DNA of 64,000 nucleotides from Trifolium pratense (lineage: Eukaryota > Streptophyta > Magnoliopsida > Fabales > Fabaceae). The position numbers and the translations under genes are program-made. Positions 23,517 through 37,014 of the stretch are shown in pieces (positions within the stretch are counted from its first letter, which is position 1; every line of letters starts with the position of its first letter). The stretch spans positions 36,510,338 through 36,574,337 of the forward strand of contig NC_060059.1 in the NCBI RefSeq assembly GCF_020283565.1. Direction: 5' to 3'. The notes beneath the pieces are model-generated. The model did not search any database, was not told the DNA's origin, and was given only the letters and a program-made list of their open reading frames with translations.

Positions 23517-25050
23517 TTTTATGTCAGCTGACAATGGTGGTGTAAGGTGTCTTAGCTCGTCGAGTATGAAAGTCTTGGTTCTTTGGTTCATCCTGCTTTA
23601 AACTTTATGTAGTCAAAAGCATAATTTATTGTGCCAAAATAATAGTTTATTTCTTCTTGTAGCAGGATCAAATTTCCTGATGTACCCTTAGTAAATCTTA
23701 AAGGTATTCTAACAGTTAGTATGGTTTTCATATTGTTAATTTTTTGTTGCGCCTAGGGTATGTCCTGGTCGGGAGCCCGCGACTAATATCTTAAGATACA
23801 AACTATTGTTGACTTTTTTTCCTGTCATATTTTTTCTTTATGAGGCAAATAACTTCTGGTTTGTTTTAGGTTACTGTTAAATCCTTCATAAATGCATTTT
23901 TCAAAGAGGAAAGATAAAGACATTTAAATCCAGCAGTACCCTCAGTGTCCTCAAATAGGACAATACAATAGTTTATTTATTTATTTGTTTATGAATAAAT
24001 AATTAAATATACTCCTAATTTTTGTGTAATGCAGCATCGCATAACCAACTAAATTACTATCATTATTCATGAAATATAATTATCTTACGTTCTCCAAAAA
24101 CTACACAGTATCAGAAAGTTTATGAAATAACAATAACAACTGGTCACAATAACTGACAAAAGAAAAAAAAAATTCACATTTGAAGGTGCAAAACTCTTCC
24201 AAAGAAAACAAAGGGTCTCGCTCTTGACCACATAACAAGATGTATTAGGAATACATTTGACCCGTCGATAAAGAATGCCTATTGTCTACCATCGATCCCA
24301 CACCAAGAGTAAAACATCCTCCTACCTACTACACACACAAAAAAATTGCGGTGAAAAATCACGGCAACACAAAAACTTGATATTGTAGCGTCTCAGATTT
24401 CACGATGGAGCAAGGGTAAATGTGTGTTTGGAGGTGCAGTCGCGCAATCAAACATACAGACACAGTTGGTAACACAACAAGTACATTGCATTCAAAGGAG
24501 TTGATGTCAACATACAATTACTACGTAACATACCGCTACTACATGATTGATACATACTTCATCCTAGAGATAAACGTGTGTTCATATGTCAACTTCCCAT
24601 TGATATGTTTTGCTTATATGATATTGCAGTCCGTCGGGAATTTGCCTGGATGTTATGCGTGGAACTTGGGAGATAAGATTCAGAAACATGCATGTCTTAT
24701 AGATTCAAAGAAAAATGAGATTGAAGTAATGGTTGAGAAAAAAAAGAAAATATTTATTTTACACATGGTTGGGTAGGATTAAAGTTGGGTGCTTGGGTCA
24801 CCCGTAAGTATGTAAATCCTATCATTTTTTAAGTGGGGAAATTAACCACTTCCTCCGAACACAATTATAAGCAAAAAAAATACTTTTTAAATTCGTTGAA
24901 AAAATAACTAAATACACTCATCCATTAAAAATGCATTTGCATCGAGGCTCGAATGAAGCTACCTCATTAACTGTCCCTAAAATGGGTGTTAGACAAATTA
25001 ACGTTTTTTTGCTTCAAAAAACGTTAAAATTGCAGAAAAAGAAAAAAAGC
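23517..25050. other. 3' flank of the bL28 gene and spacer
   Basis: The bL28 3' UTR probably occupies the first 150-250 bases. An exon-like piece at about 24629-24776 follows an acceptor 'atattgcag' and reads LGDKIQKHACLIDSKKNEIE. This faintly resembles a plant B3 DNA-binding domain, but I hold that at low confidence. Nothing else is apparent. Confidence 0.35.
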
Positions 25051-25123
25051 CGCCGTCTGTGGGAATCGAACCCACGACCACGTGGTTAAAAGCCACGCGC
25101 TCTACCAGCTGAGCTAAGACGGC
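25051..25123 (-). tRNA. trnK-UUU: tRNA-Lys (UUU)
   Basis: On the minus strand a 73-nt cloverleaf begins GCCGTCTTAGCTCAG. It has a 7-bp acceptor stem (GCCGTCT with AGACGGC), an anticodon stem CGTGG/CCACG around loop CTTTTAA (anticodon TTT), and a T-arm with GTTCGA. The discriminator base is G. The intragenic A box and B box are intact and no intron is present, so it looks functional. CCA is not encoded, as expected in the nucleus. Confidence 0.95.
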
Positions 25124-25180
25124 TCACTTGTATGATAATTGTTTTACAGCAATATATATCCAAGGCATCTTTCGACTACT

Positions 25181-25205
25181 ATATCTATCTATCTATCTAT
25201 CTATC
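25181..25205. repeat. Short TATC microsatellite
   Basis: About five to six consecutive tatc units lie in the spacer between the tRNA-Lys gene and the next plus-strand gene. It is useful only as a length marker. Confidence 0.8.
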
Positions 25206-25323
25206 GTTCCAATTCTACTCAGTTTCAGTTGTGAGTGTTAGCTTAAACCCAGATAGAACCCCACCCAATAACAAAGAACAATTCAAATTTATCATTTTTA
25301 TTATGAACTGAAAATTCAGTAAA

Positions 25324-28300
25324 ATGCTTGGCGCTTCCATCTTATACCCGCTTCCCACACAAATTTTTTATTCGTCATATTTTTCAAACTTAACTTCCAC
25401 TCACCAACAAAAGCATTTTAAGTTGAAGCAGAAGCAGCTACTAAAAGTGAAAAATAATCGATTAATCGTTTTAAGCAGTAGTAACGATACGAGTTATGAA
25501 GTTGGCGGTGGATTTCCAGTCGACGAACTTCTAAACCGAAATGAAGGGGAAAGTAAAAATTCTGATACTGATACATCTGCTCAACGTGAAGCACTTCTTA
25601 AAGGAGGTGACCAAGTTATCTCTGTTCTTCAAGAAATGATTACTCTTGTAAGTTGTTTCTTAGGATTATCAATGAGTTATGTTTTTTGAATTTTTATTTC
25701 TATTGATTTTATATGTTGCTAGAATGTGTTTGAGTGTCCCCAAATATAGAAATGGTTTGGATTGACTTATTTGAGCTTATTTGTTGCTGATGTAAGCACT
25801 TGTGAGACGGTTTGAGAAAACTTTATAGAAACAATTTATGACATGTTCATAAGTTCTCTAGGATAGCTTATGAAAACAACATTTAGATAATAAATATGTT
25901 TGGCAATGCCAATTTTTGAGCTTATAGCTTATCCGCTATAAGTTAGCTTATCAGTTTCCGCTATTTTTTTTTTTTGCCAAACAGAGCCTATGTGTCTATT
26001 TGGCAAGCACTATAAGCTAACTTATAGCTCATATGACTAAAAAAGCCCGTTCGGTAACTGTCATTTTCTTACGAGCTTATAGCTTATTTTTACTGGCATA
26101 TAACTTCTTTTCAAGTACCTTATAACTTTTTTTGATAAGCTACTTCAATTTATGACATGATCATAAGCTCTATAGGATGGCTTATGAAAACAACTTACAG
26201 ATTATGACTCTGTTTGGCAATGCCAAATTTTGAGCTTATAGCTTATCCGCTATAAGTTAGTTTATCAACTATCCGCTATGTTTTTTGCCAAACGGAACCT
26301 ATGTGTCTATTTGGCAAGCACTATAAACTAGCTTATAGCGTATAAGCTCATATGACTAAAAAAAGCTTGTTTGGTAACTGTCATTTTCTTATGAGCTTAT
26401 GGCTTATTTTTACTTGTGTATAACTTCTTTTCGAGAATTCGAGTACCTTATAACTTTTTTTGATAAGCTACTTCAACTGCAAATTTTACCAATCACTACA
26501 AATTGAATTAGCTAACTTATTAGCTATCTGCTATTTTGTACCAAATAGAGCTTATATGAATGTTTTTGGCTTTCTTTTATCTTCTGTTATAGAAATAGCT
26601 TTGTACACAAATACTTAAATGATAACATGTTAATTAAACGGTTTAACCAAACAGGATTCTAATCCTTAGAGATTTCTTAAGTTTAGAAAGCATGTCCTTA
26701 GCAAGTTCCACTGTTGGAGAAAATTGAAATGACATCTTGCTTGGCGAAACAACTTGTTTATAACAATATGTTGGGTTAGTAAGTTGTTGGATTTTGTACT
26801 ATTGGAGCAAAGAATAATAAGTTTAAAGTGATGTGGTACAATGGAGTCCACTTAGACCGCCCATGATGGGTTGCACCATTGGAGGTGCTCTTAGTGTGTT
26901 ACTATTTTAATGTTGTGATGAGAATTGACTAGTAATGATAGTCTCTTCTGTTGTTTGTTTATTGTTGAAATACTATTGATTCAATATTTTAAAGGTACTA
27001 TTAACAAATTTTTGTGCATTTTGTATGGCTGAAAACTTTCAATTACTATTAATGAGACAAGTTCTACAGACTGTCGACAGGCACCTGAAAATTGTCCGGA
27101 AGACCAACAATGACAAACACTGCCCTCTAGAAGTAGAAGTTCACTGGCCTCTTCTTCCTCGTGACTGACGTGGTGACTTAATCAGTGTTATATGAGTTGG
27201 GTTTTGAGACGCCTATATATGTTTTCTTTTGTTTTATCAAATTGACACTGATAGGATTTGTCTCAACTCTCAAATTTTACAATAAGAAAGACCGTGAACA
27301 TACTTCTGGGGGATAATGTTGGAGTTTTAGACGATCTGTATGTATTGGGTCCATGGTGGACCATCTATCATGATGGTCTACCCTAGAACTCGCCGTATTA
27401 ATGATGGCGGACCATCTTTTAAATTTCTTTTGTTTTTTTTTAAACTGCACGAGTGAAAGCACGAATTCCATGCACGTATTTTCATGGTTAAGATATGGGT
27501 TCTGCATTCACTGCTGAAGGAGAATTACGCATTTAATACAGTCACACGATCTGGACCGTTCAATCAAGATTTGACGCTCCACGTTCCAATTTTAGTAAAT
27601 TGAGTCCAAAATATAAAATCAGAATGCAAGTTGTCCTGTCTTTATATGATGATTTAGATCCACAATTGCATGATTACGTGAATATAGTGTGCAATTTTTC
27701 CTATGCAAACATTGCTCGTTGTTCATCATGCCGTTGTATTGTTTTTTTCAGCATTTGTATGCTAAGTTGTTGAGCTTGAATTTTAATGTGGTATTTTGTT
27801 GCTAGCCCCTATTAGATGTATAAATTTGTTATTGCTTCAGTTGAAAGATATGGTGGATATGGATGAAGAATCTGAAAAAGTAGCAGTGGAGTTGGCTGCG
27901 CAAGGAGTTATTGGTAAGAGAGTTGATCAGATGGAATCTGATTTCATGATGGCCCTTGATTACATGATCCAGCTTGCTGAGAAGGACGAGGATGATAAGG
28001 TGTGATTTTCAGACTAAAGTTGTTGACTTGCTGCAATTTATTTGAACTCATATACAAGCACACAAAGTTATTTGTCCTTCCTATTATATGATATTAAGGG
28101 AAGGATATATGTACCTATGGTTGCTGCTCCACTTCTCCCCGTCCCTTAATTTTTTACTTGAATGCCGTTAAGAAAAAAGTATCCTTTAAATGATGTCATT
28201 ATGCCATGATTTTATATCTTGTTAAGCAAACATACTGTCATAAAGTTGTAGCCGGGAATTAACTGATCACATATATATGCAGCGCAAGTCACTGCTGGAA

Positions 28301-30513
28301 GTTATCAAAGAAACAGTATTATCGCATCTAACTAAAAAATGCCCACCCCAGGTAAGGAGCTTCTTTGAGCCACTTATTGAACACTTTTCTGATTGATTCC
28401 AAGTTGTATACCAATGTGCACTTCTCCCTTCATCTTTTAGGTTCAAGTAGTTGGTCTTCTGTGTCGAACTCCAAAAAAGGACAGCAGATATGAATTGTTA
28501 CGCCGAGTTGCAGCTGGTGGTGGTTCATTTAAAGGAGAGAATGGCTTGAAGATTCACATCCCAGGGGCAAATCTAAATGACATAGCTAATCAAGCTGATG
28601 ATTTATTAGAGGTATTGATAGAAACTTCAAGAGCAATATCTTTCTCGTTTTGCTCATTCTATCAGAAGCTTTCTAAAATATCGTTTTACTTTTTACTCTT
28701 TCAGTTGAGTGATAAGTATTAACTCTATCTGAAATCTTGACAAAGGAAACCACATGAATTCTAGACACTGTTTGGTTAATTGTTTGCAGACAATGGAGAC
28801 TCGTCCTGTTGTGCCTGATCGGAAACTGCTTGCAAGACTTGTTTTGATCAGAGAAGAAGCCCGTGATATGATGGGAGGGGGGATTTTGGATGAACGGAAT
28901 GACCGTGGATTTTCTACTCTCCCTCAGTCTGAGGTACGTTGATGTCAAGTTTCCATATTTGATTTTCAGTTTCACACGACTTTATTGTATGTGTTAAAAG
29001 AGCTTGGAAATTTCCAGTAGATCTGTATAGATTTAAAACTAAACTCGACGGTTATTCACCGTCAAAAATATGCTTTTGGCATCATTAAAACTGTTGGGAG
29101 TGCAGGTGAACTTCTTAACTAAATTGGTGGCCTTAAAACCTGGGAAAGTTGTGCTGGATATGATAAGAAATGTGATGCTTGGAAAAGATGAAGGCGCAGA
29201 CATCTCTGGCAATGACGATGATGACAGGGTTTCAACTGGAATTGCTGGAAGGGTGAGTTGAATAGGATGACATGTATTATTTAACATGTGAACATGTTTT
29301 ACGTGCATTCAATTTATATTCAACAGCATATTTAACTTGTCTGTCATGATATCCAGGCAAGTGTGACAGGAAGAAAGCCACATCCAGTACGCCCGGGCAT
29401 GTTTCTCGAAACAGTCTCTAAGGTAAGGCTATACCATATTTTTATGTTGAATGGTTATTTTTGAAGCAATGTAGCCTGAGAATTACATGGAATTGCAAAA
29501 TACTTGGTTCAGTTGAAAATACTTTGATATTGTTTCCCATACTCAGTTCTTGATATACATTCTGATTATTGCTTTATTAAACGGTAGATTTGAATGACCT
29601 TCTTTGCCCGTGTTTGCACTTTTCAATTGATATTTTTCTATTTTTGCTAGGTCTTGTCTGGTATATATGCTGGATCTGACTCTGGTATCACAGCACAACA
29701 TCTAGAATGGGTAAATTCTTTCTCACCTTACCAATTTCATAAACATTTCTATTTGCAAAGTGTGCCGCCTGTACATTAGTCTGTTGGAAATATATGTGCC
29801 ATCCTTTTTATCATAAATATCTATTTCTTATCATAAATATATGTGCCATCCTTTAAAATTTGTCATGCTATCTCTGTATTTTCCATTTGGAATTTCATTA
29901 ATCGATCTTGAAGTAAATCAGCTACCAAGAGCAACTAAAGTTATTTTTTATTTTCTGAAAATTATGTATTTTACTTTATTATTTTTATACATTTGATTTT
30001 CCATGTAACTGTTAAAAGGGTTCTCAAAGTGGAGAGTCTATCTACAGAGTATCTACAGACAAGGTTCATAAACTTGAAAGATTTTATAAGAAAACTGAAA
30101 TCTATTTATTTCATTTGTTTCTTCGTGCCATATTTGGCATTTCTTATGATTTTTAAACCATGTTCCACAAGTACCACATGTACCTAGAGGAAGATGCAGG
30201 TTTGACTAATTCAAATGCAAAACTAAGTTTAGTGTTTGAGCATACACTCGCCATATTTTAAACTGGTTTGACCATGCCTAAAGAATAATTAAATACTAAA
30301 GTGTTGTTGCTAAAGAGATTTTGCGCTGCTATAAGCAATGATGGTGTCGCAATGCCAATTTGTGCATAGCTTTGCAGATTGAATCATCTAAAGTGACCAG
30401 TCATATAATCTTTTCCATGATCTGCTGAATGACTTGTGTCTTTTGTTCCTTTCCTTTGCTTGCAGGTTCATCAAAAGACACTTCAAGTCCTTCAGGAGAT
30501 AGCATTTAACTAG
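25324..30513 (+). CDS. Uncharacterised, probably plastid-targeted protein
   Basis: Nine exons (25324-25647, 27841-27999, 28283-28351, 28441-28611, 28790-28933, 29106-29252, 29357-29422, 29651-29710, 30466-30513) give 395 residues. Every intron is phase 0. The N terminus (MLGASILYPLPTQIFYSSYF) is rich in S, T and hydroxylated residues with few acids, like a chloroplast transit peptide (inference). The mature part includes QMESDFMMALDYMIQLAEKD, PPDR-like VVPDRKLLARLVLIREEARD, MGGGILDERNDRG and a conserved-looking tail RKPHPVRPGMFLETVSK, then LSGIYAGSDSGITAQHLEW. I believe this is a conserved plant family but cannot name it. The 2.2-kb first intron is full of small repeats. A 3' T-rich tract follows the stop. 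Confidence 0.8.
25870..26560. repeat. Tandem 'gcttat' repeat in intron 1
   Basis: Two adjacent copies of about 300 bp (about 25870-26175 and 26176-26500) share 'gagcttatagcttatccgct', 'ctatttggcaagcactata' and 'ataacttcttttc'. A related piece lies upstream of the YSL gene (35540-35840). Many 'ataagct' words on both strands give the segment strong fold-back potential. It is a dispersed repeat inside an intron. Confidence 0.7.
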
Positions 30514-30546
30514 TTCAATCTCTTTCTCTCTATTTCACTTCCTATA

Positions 30547-30549
<3 letters not shown>

Positions 30550-30578
<29 letters not shown>

Positions 30579-30590
30579 TTTTTTTTTATG
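30550..30590. repeat. Long T tract
   Basis: A run of about 28 T followed by further T-rich sequence lies just past the stop of the plastid-type gene. It could be the reversed poly(A) tail of a retroposed sequence or simple slippage. Confidence 0.75.
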
Positions 30591-31579
30591 GTGAAGAATG
30601 GCTCAATATGGTTACTCTTTGTACTGCATAAAAGACATGGTAGGCTTTTTATAGGGATAGCTTTGCAGATAATATCAAATTTTTGAACCTTTACAAAGTG
30701 AATAATGTAAATTTACTACATATGGTGAAGAATAGTAGATATGAGAAATTTGGGATTTTACTACAAGGCCAGGCGCAGAGATGAGGGCGAAATTCTACAT
30801 TTAATGGGGCTAGTACTTTATATGGCCCTAACATGCGTGGATTGCGGGTTAAACAAGGTCATAGGTCTTGAGAGCATCTCCAATGATAGTCGTGGGGGAG
30901 AGACAAACACAATAAAATTAAGAACATGTTCTACTACGGGTTCAATCCTTACATGTGGCAGATGCTTTAACATAAAAATTCATTATTATATTTAAGAATC
31001 ATATTTATAACATCCATTGAAGAGGCTCTGCCCCAAATACTTAGCTCTAGCCATGGGAAGACACAACAAAGGTCAAAGGTTTTCTTTCAAAATATCATTA
31101 CAAACTTTCTTAATTTTTGTAATTTAGTAAATGTTCGATCTTATATTTAGAGACAAAAATAGTATTATCAATGTTAACTTATAAATGGAGACGAGAATCA
31201 GATTCCTATTCAAGTTGTATTATAAAAAAAGAATGAATTTCAAAGAAAATCATCTTGCCATATTAAACAAAACACACACACACAAACACAATGGGATTGT
31301 TAAATTTCACAAAGTTATGGAAATGGTTTTCAGCTTCTAAGATCAATAAAATTGCAAACGAACTATTTACACCAATTCACTCTCGATTGTCAAAAACATT
31401 TTCACACTTATTGTCCCTATAAACCTTTTTAATAAGATATAAATTCTTCTTTGATTAAGATCTTAATAAACTACTCAAAAAAGGAGAAAAAAAAAAAGAT
31501 ATCTATGAACCATGTACTAACTAATAACAGTCATAACAAGATTTTACTACACCTATTTCCTCTAAAGTTCTGCAAGATT
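30591..31579. other. Convergent spacer
   Basis: This is the 3' flank of the plus-strand gene and of the minus-strand YSL gene. It contains a 'gagcatctccaatgatag' type MITE end near 30870 and a short CA repeat near 31270. No coding sequence is supported. Confidence 0.5.
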
Positions 31580-34500
31580 CTACTTATATGCAGAAAAGCT
31601 CATACACATTGGTGGATGAATCTTAAACCAAGCAAGAAGAGCTGAAGGAAGAACCCATATCCCATCTCCACAAATCAAACCAGAAGCAACAGCTGGAACC
31701 ATCAAACCTGCTTCTTTTCTTTTCATCCAAGTCCAAACAAAAACTATCAAACTCCCAACACACATATCAACTGCAAAGTAAGCACCAACAATAAAAGGTA
31801 CAGCCATTGCCATTGGAAGTGGGACCCATTTCCCAATATTTTTTGGATTCAAATCTCTCAATAAGTTAGCCAACAAAGCAAATGCAAAAAACCCAAAACA
31901 GAATTGCAAGCAATGGTTTGGAAGTGCTGAAAAGCCTTCAACACCAAGAATTGCCATGTTTCTGTATATGATAGCATAAGGTGCTTTGAATGGACCATTA
32001 GGGTCACCAACATTGTTTGTACTGTAGAAAATAAAGAATGTGAGTGGTGCCACAACACAACCTGTTGCTGTACCAATTGCTTGTGCTACAAGCATTGATC
32101 GCGGTGAAGTTAGAGTTAAATAACTAGTTTTGAAATCTTGCATTAAGTCAGATGAAGTTGAAGCAAGTGATTTTATTAGTCCACATGCTACAAGTCCAGC
32201 AACAACACCATTATTTTTTCCTCCTAAGGCTGCAAGAATGAAAAGTGCTACTTTTCCATAATTATAAGCCATGTTCTGGTCAGTTAAACCAGAACCATAA
32301 GCATTGCAGAAGCCGAGAATTGGTGCTAGGAGATAAGCTACCACCACAAAGTACCACTTCACTTGTGGGAATATGAGAGGGATAACAATGATTGAAATTA
32401 TGGTGAGTACTGCATATCCTACACATGCTACCCATATTGGAATGCTTTCTTTTAGAAAGAATTCATCGCGTGTAAGATCGTCTAGAGTCTGGTCCTGGTT
32501 ATTATCTGTAAATGGAGCTGCAATGAAGAAAAGTATATATATATTAGATTCATTAGATTGATATAAACTAGGAATTAGAGTAGAATAGTAAGACTAAGCT
32601 TCTTACAAGCAGAGGAAGCCCTATATTAAGACTGAAAATTCCCCCAAAAAGGAAAGCAACATATCATAATCCAGACTCGAATTCTCCGCAGTCAAAGAAA
32701 GCATGCAGTTACACAGTCAGGGAATCTCAACCATTGGATGAAGACAAGACAACTCATATTCTGACTGTACCAAATCAGCTTTAAAAATATATCTCGGAAT
32801 ATAAGCCATCTGGACTTCATCTATTGGCTGAGAAATCCACGACAGCGTGACTGCAGAAATCCCAGTTGATCACAATCCAACCATCCAAAACCTTTTCATG
32901 TAACTCAATTACTTTCTTTATTGATATGGCAGTATCTTCCTATATTCCTATGTATTTACAACATGGGAAGATAGCCTTATAGAGCGGTAATTAGTAAGAC
33001 AAGTAAGCATATTAAAACTTAAACTTAGTGTTATCGATTGCGGATGGCAGAAAGCCAAAACGCCACTATAAAAACACCATGGCACTGTCATCATTCACGA
33101 ATTGGCCATGATGGTTGCCAAAAAGTCTGTCACCGCAACCCTCCATGGTCGATGCGTGACAACACTGCCTAACCTTGAAAATTATATAACCCATGAACTA
33201 CAAAAAGTGATAAAATGCCATTTATTTACCTGCATTGTGATTCCTCTTTTTCATGCAGGCCTGAAAATTCAAGGCACTAAAATATATAATTTTGATAAAA
33301 TTGTAGAGTCCATCACCAAGGATTAATGCAATGGAAATAAAAACCTGCATCATGAAAATAAAGGAAAGTTAAGGCTTAAAATGGAAAAAAAATCAAAACT
33401 GAAATCATGTTAGTTCTAATAGTGTGTCCTTCAATTTTTGTTCATTCAAAGACCTTATAACCAGTAAGACTCTTCATGCTACTCTCCGGTAAATTTTCAG
33501 GGAACCAACTTCCTTTAAGTACTCTGATCAATGGCCACATAATGCCCCATGAAACCACAGCACCGAAAAGCAATGATAAATTGACAAGATGAGAACAGAT
33601 CATTCCTGCTCCAACATAAGTCATGCTGAAATCAAAGTAAAATCTGCAAAAAAAATCAAACGTTCGAATCAATTACAATTGACAAATGTTTCATGGTTCT
33701 AAGCAGTTGAAGTCAGAGGATTATTCAAACCCTGACAAAGAGAGAAAATACCAACATAACGACTAATATACCACTGTTGCCAATTGCAGATAGCGGATTG
33801 TTAAAATTCCGCTATGCAATAGTGCTATAGTTCCACTATAGCGGCTATTTGATAACATTTTATATCAAATAGTGTGTCACGGAACAATAGCGATTTATCC
33901 AAATCCCGCTAGGCTATAGCGGTATAGTTCCGCGATAGCGGCTATTTAACAACATTGTAATATACTAACATTTGCCTATTAAAAAAAAGAGAGATAGAAT
34001 CAAAGCACACACGTGTTTTTCCACGCTTTCAACCCGAAAGTAGGAAACTGACCAAATCCGCATTGGTCTCCACCAGCATAGAACCATTGGAAGAAAGACC
34101 AAAGCAAACTGAGTGAGAAGAATTGCGTGAAACCCTTAACCTGCTTCCTGAGAAAGATACCAAACTAGTTTTATATGTTTTCATCTTGAAATTACAAACA
34201 TAGAAGACAAATAACACAAACATAATTGGTCTCGTAATCATACTTGGCCATGACATTTCCTTTAGGAGTATGGAATCCATTAATAAGAACACCTGTAGCT
34301 GTTCCGCTTGGATAAGGTAATTTAGAGTCAATTATCATCATCTGTTAAATAACATAGCAAACAGCATTCAAGTTATTCTAAATCCGATTCATAGTAAATA
34401 GGGTATCACAGAACAATAACAATTTGTTCAAATTTCATTATGCTTTAGCGTTATAGAGCTGCTATAGCTTCTATTTGACGACACAATTTGACCTACAGAA

Positions 34501-35357
34501 TCAAATACCTTTCTAAAGGGAATTAGTGCTGTTAGCCCAACAAAGTAAGTAACAAAGAGAAAGCTGGTCATCCAGCCAATGGCAGGCTCCTTGGTGTCAG
34601 GAGTATTCCCTGGTGTACTAGCCCCCCCAACTCGCTCATATGTCGCCCTATTCAAACCCAACAGATGAGATCCGAAACCACCTATAAATAAACAAGTAAA
34701 ATTTAGAAAACTACAAATACATAATCTTTCATCTCTTCAAATTTACAAACTAAATACAAAGTAAATAATGATCATTAAGCAAGTGGTTAATGAACATCAC
34801 TGAAGGTATAATCGACCGGTAGTAACTGAGTGCGAACACTGACTAGAACAATCTTTGACCATACTTTACTTACCTCTTGGCCGAACTCCGGATTACCAGG
34901 GCCCACAATTTTTTAAAAAAAGAGAATAATTTATTTTAAAATGTAAATAGAGATATTGAATTAAAAACAAAACAAAAAACTCACCGCCAAAAGATGCACT
35001 GTAGCATGCAACAGCACAAGTCTGAATTAAGGTATTTTCCTGTCTAGTGAAAGGTATTGAAACAATATTTGCTTTCTCAAGAATCTTAGTCCAAAGTTTA
35101 ATGAACACAAAGCCAAGAAGTGCAACAGAAACATTGAGATTAGGGACTAAACCAGTTGTGAGGTTCAGCTTCATAACAATGATACTATAAACTATGCCAA
35201 GAAGGATGCTAGCAATTAGTCCCCTAATTGTGATCTGTTTTGTCCATGGTGCTATTCCACTTGTATCTTCTACATCAACTCCAACTTTTTCTATGTCTTC
35301 TCTCTCTAAATTCTCAATCTCTTCGAGTTCTTGTTCTTCATTGCTTATATTGCCCAT
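31580..35357 (-). CDS. YSL: Yellow stripe-like metal-nicotianamine transporter
   Basis: Seven exons (35357-34985, 34681-34509, 34341-34244, 34147-34013, 33643-33454, 33344-33230, 32517-31580) join in phase to 673 residues, the normal length for YSL proteins of the oligopeptide transporter (OPT) family. An acidic cytosolic N terminus ([16 protein letters not shown]) precedes about 14 predicted membrane segments. Family landmarks are [94 protein letters not shown] and the final [17 protein letters not shown] proteins move iron, zinc or copper bound to nicotianamine across plasma or internal membranes. The sequence is closest in feel to the YSL1/YSL3 clade, though the exact substrate cannot be read from sequence. 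Several introns carry small repeats. No defects are seen. Confidence 0.93.
33780..33965. repeat. GCTATAGCGG repeat in YSL intron 4
   Basis: A degenerate element with repeated palindrome-like words ('actatagcggctattt', 'gctatagcggtatag') sits in intron 4. A shorter relative lies in intron 2 (34385-34490) and another upstream of the gene (35440-35540). A fourth lies at 11430-11600. Intron placement and absence from the exons suggest a dispersed MITE-like family. Confidence 0.65.
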
Positions 35358-37014
35358 TGGAATTATCTAATAAGTGAATCAATCTTCATAGAAAGCAAAG
35401 TAAAACACGAAAAACGACATTGTTAGTAGCAGTCTTATCAATTGCGGGTCATAGAAAATAGTGGTTTGTTCAACTTCTGCTATGCAACAGTGCTATATAG
35501 TGCCACTATAGCTGCTATTTGACAACAATTTATACTAAGACCCTAATTGGATTGATTTATTTGAGCTTATCTACTGACATAAGTTTTGTGAAACTGTTTG
35601 AGAAAACTTAATGAAACAACTTATGACAATTTTCACAAGTGTTTTTCAGCTTATTTTCATAAGTTCTCCAATATAGCTTATCTCCAATATAGCTTATGAA
35701 CATAGTTTGTAGCATATATAAAAACAATTGATCTTTTGCTATAAAAATTGCTTATGTAAGCTTACATATAAGTGCTTATTATGATAAACACTGATAATAT
35801 AAGCTGCAAACAAGTTGTTTATCTAAACAATCTTAAATAGTGTATTGCAAAGTAATAGCGATTTGTCAAAATATTATAACCATTGAAATCTCTATTGAGA
35901 CAATTGTTAGTGTTTGATGATTGATGACTATTCAAACATAATTCAATCCAATAGTAAGAGACTTGTGAATTTCTTTTGTTAAAAGATGAAATCCATCAAA
36001 TATCATCACTTTTGAATTTTGATTATGAGAGATGTCCACAATTAATGTCTTGCATGTCTCAAATAAGATTGATTCCAATATCATGAGAAAAGTAGCTTAT
36101 GAACAAACAAAAAAATATTGAAAAATAAAACTAAAACTAAAACCCATCAAAATTTTGATGTAGAGAGATGTTCACAATTAGTGTCACAAAACTTTCAAAT
36201 AAAATTCACATTATAATAGGAGACATAAAGAGAACAAAAAAAAAAATGTTAAAATATAAAAAATTATTAAATACTAAATATCACCATACCTTAATTTGCA
36301 GCAATGAACAAGACAAGAGATTGATGAAACTCAAAGAAGATGAGTGAGATAATAAGAACCTCAAAAACCCACCAAACTTTTATCAAATATATCAATCAAT
36401 CTCAAATCAAGATTTGTAGTACATTGGAAAAGAAAAACAAAAGTACATTGCAAAATCCAACAACAACACATAGGTACACTGTTGTCTCTTGCGGTGTCAA
36501 ATGTCGTACAGATAGATTGTAGTATTAAGGTAGTTGTGTCGTACTACAAAAAGTGTAAAAAGGAAATTTTTTATATTTATATATATAAGATTAAAACAAT
36601 AAATGCTTTTTTATTATTTGTACTACACGTGCTTCAAAAGAAAATGGTACATTTGTACTACACTACCAAACAAACCGATTTATTTTATTTTATTTTAAGA
36701 AAAATCTAACAAAATGATTACAAATTTGTACAACGTTTCCCTTTGGATTCGGAGTTAAAAACTTGTTTTTTTTGACTATATGAAAGAGACAGAATATATT
36801 TGGGGTGTGTTTGTTTTTGCTTCTCATAGGTTCATCGGAGGAGATAGATGTAGTAATCGTTAATGACGACATTTTTTCCAATGAATGTTAGTTGTTATGA
36901 GAAATTAATCTCTTTCGCTAAATTAGGTGTTTGACATGTGGATTAAACATTAAATTTAGTATAAATGAGTAACGAATGTGATCATATGAATGGAGAGAGA
37001 CTTGTAAATTGTCG
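35358..37014. other. YSL leader region and spacer
   Basis: A possible non-coding first exon of the YSL gene lies on the minus strand around 36370-36290, ending at a GT donor (aag|gtatgg), with the leader intron running to about 35385. This is inference from splice-like signals. Positions 35540-35840 carry a 'gcttat' repeat like that in the intron at 25870-26560. The rest is AT-rich without genes. Confidence 0.35.

Noticed and set aside
34860..34910. Extra YSL exon suggested by an AG-rich segment in intron 1
   Set aside because: Exon 1 joins 34681 directly in phase to give the conserved GGFGSHLLG. Adding the segment would break the family pattern.
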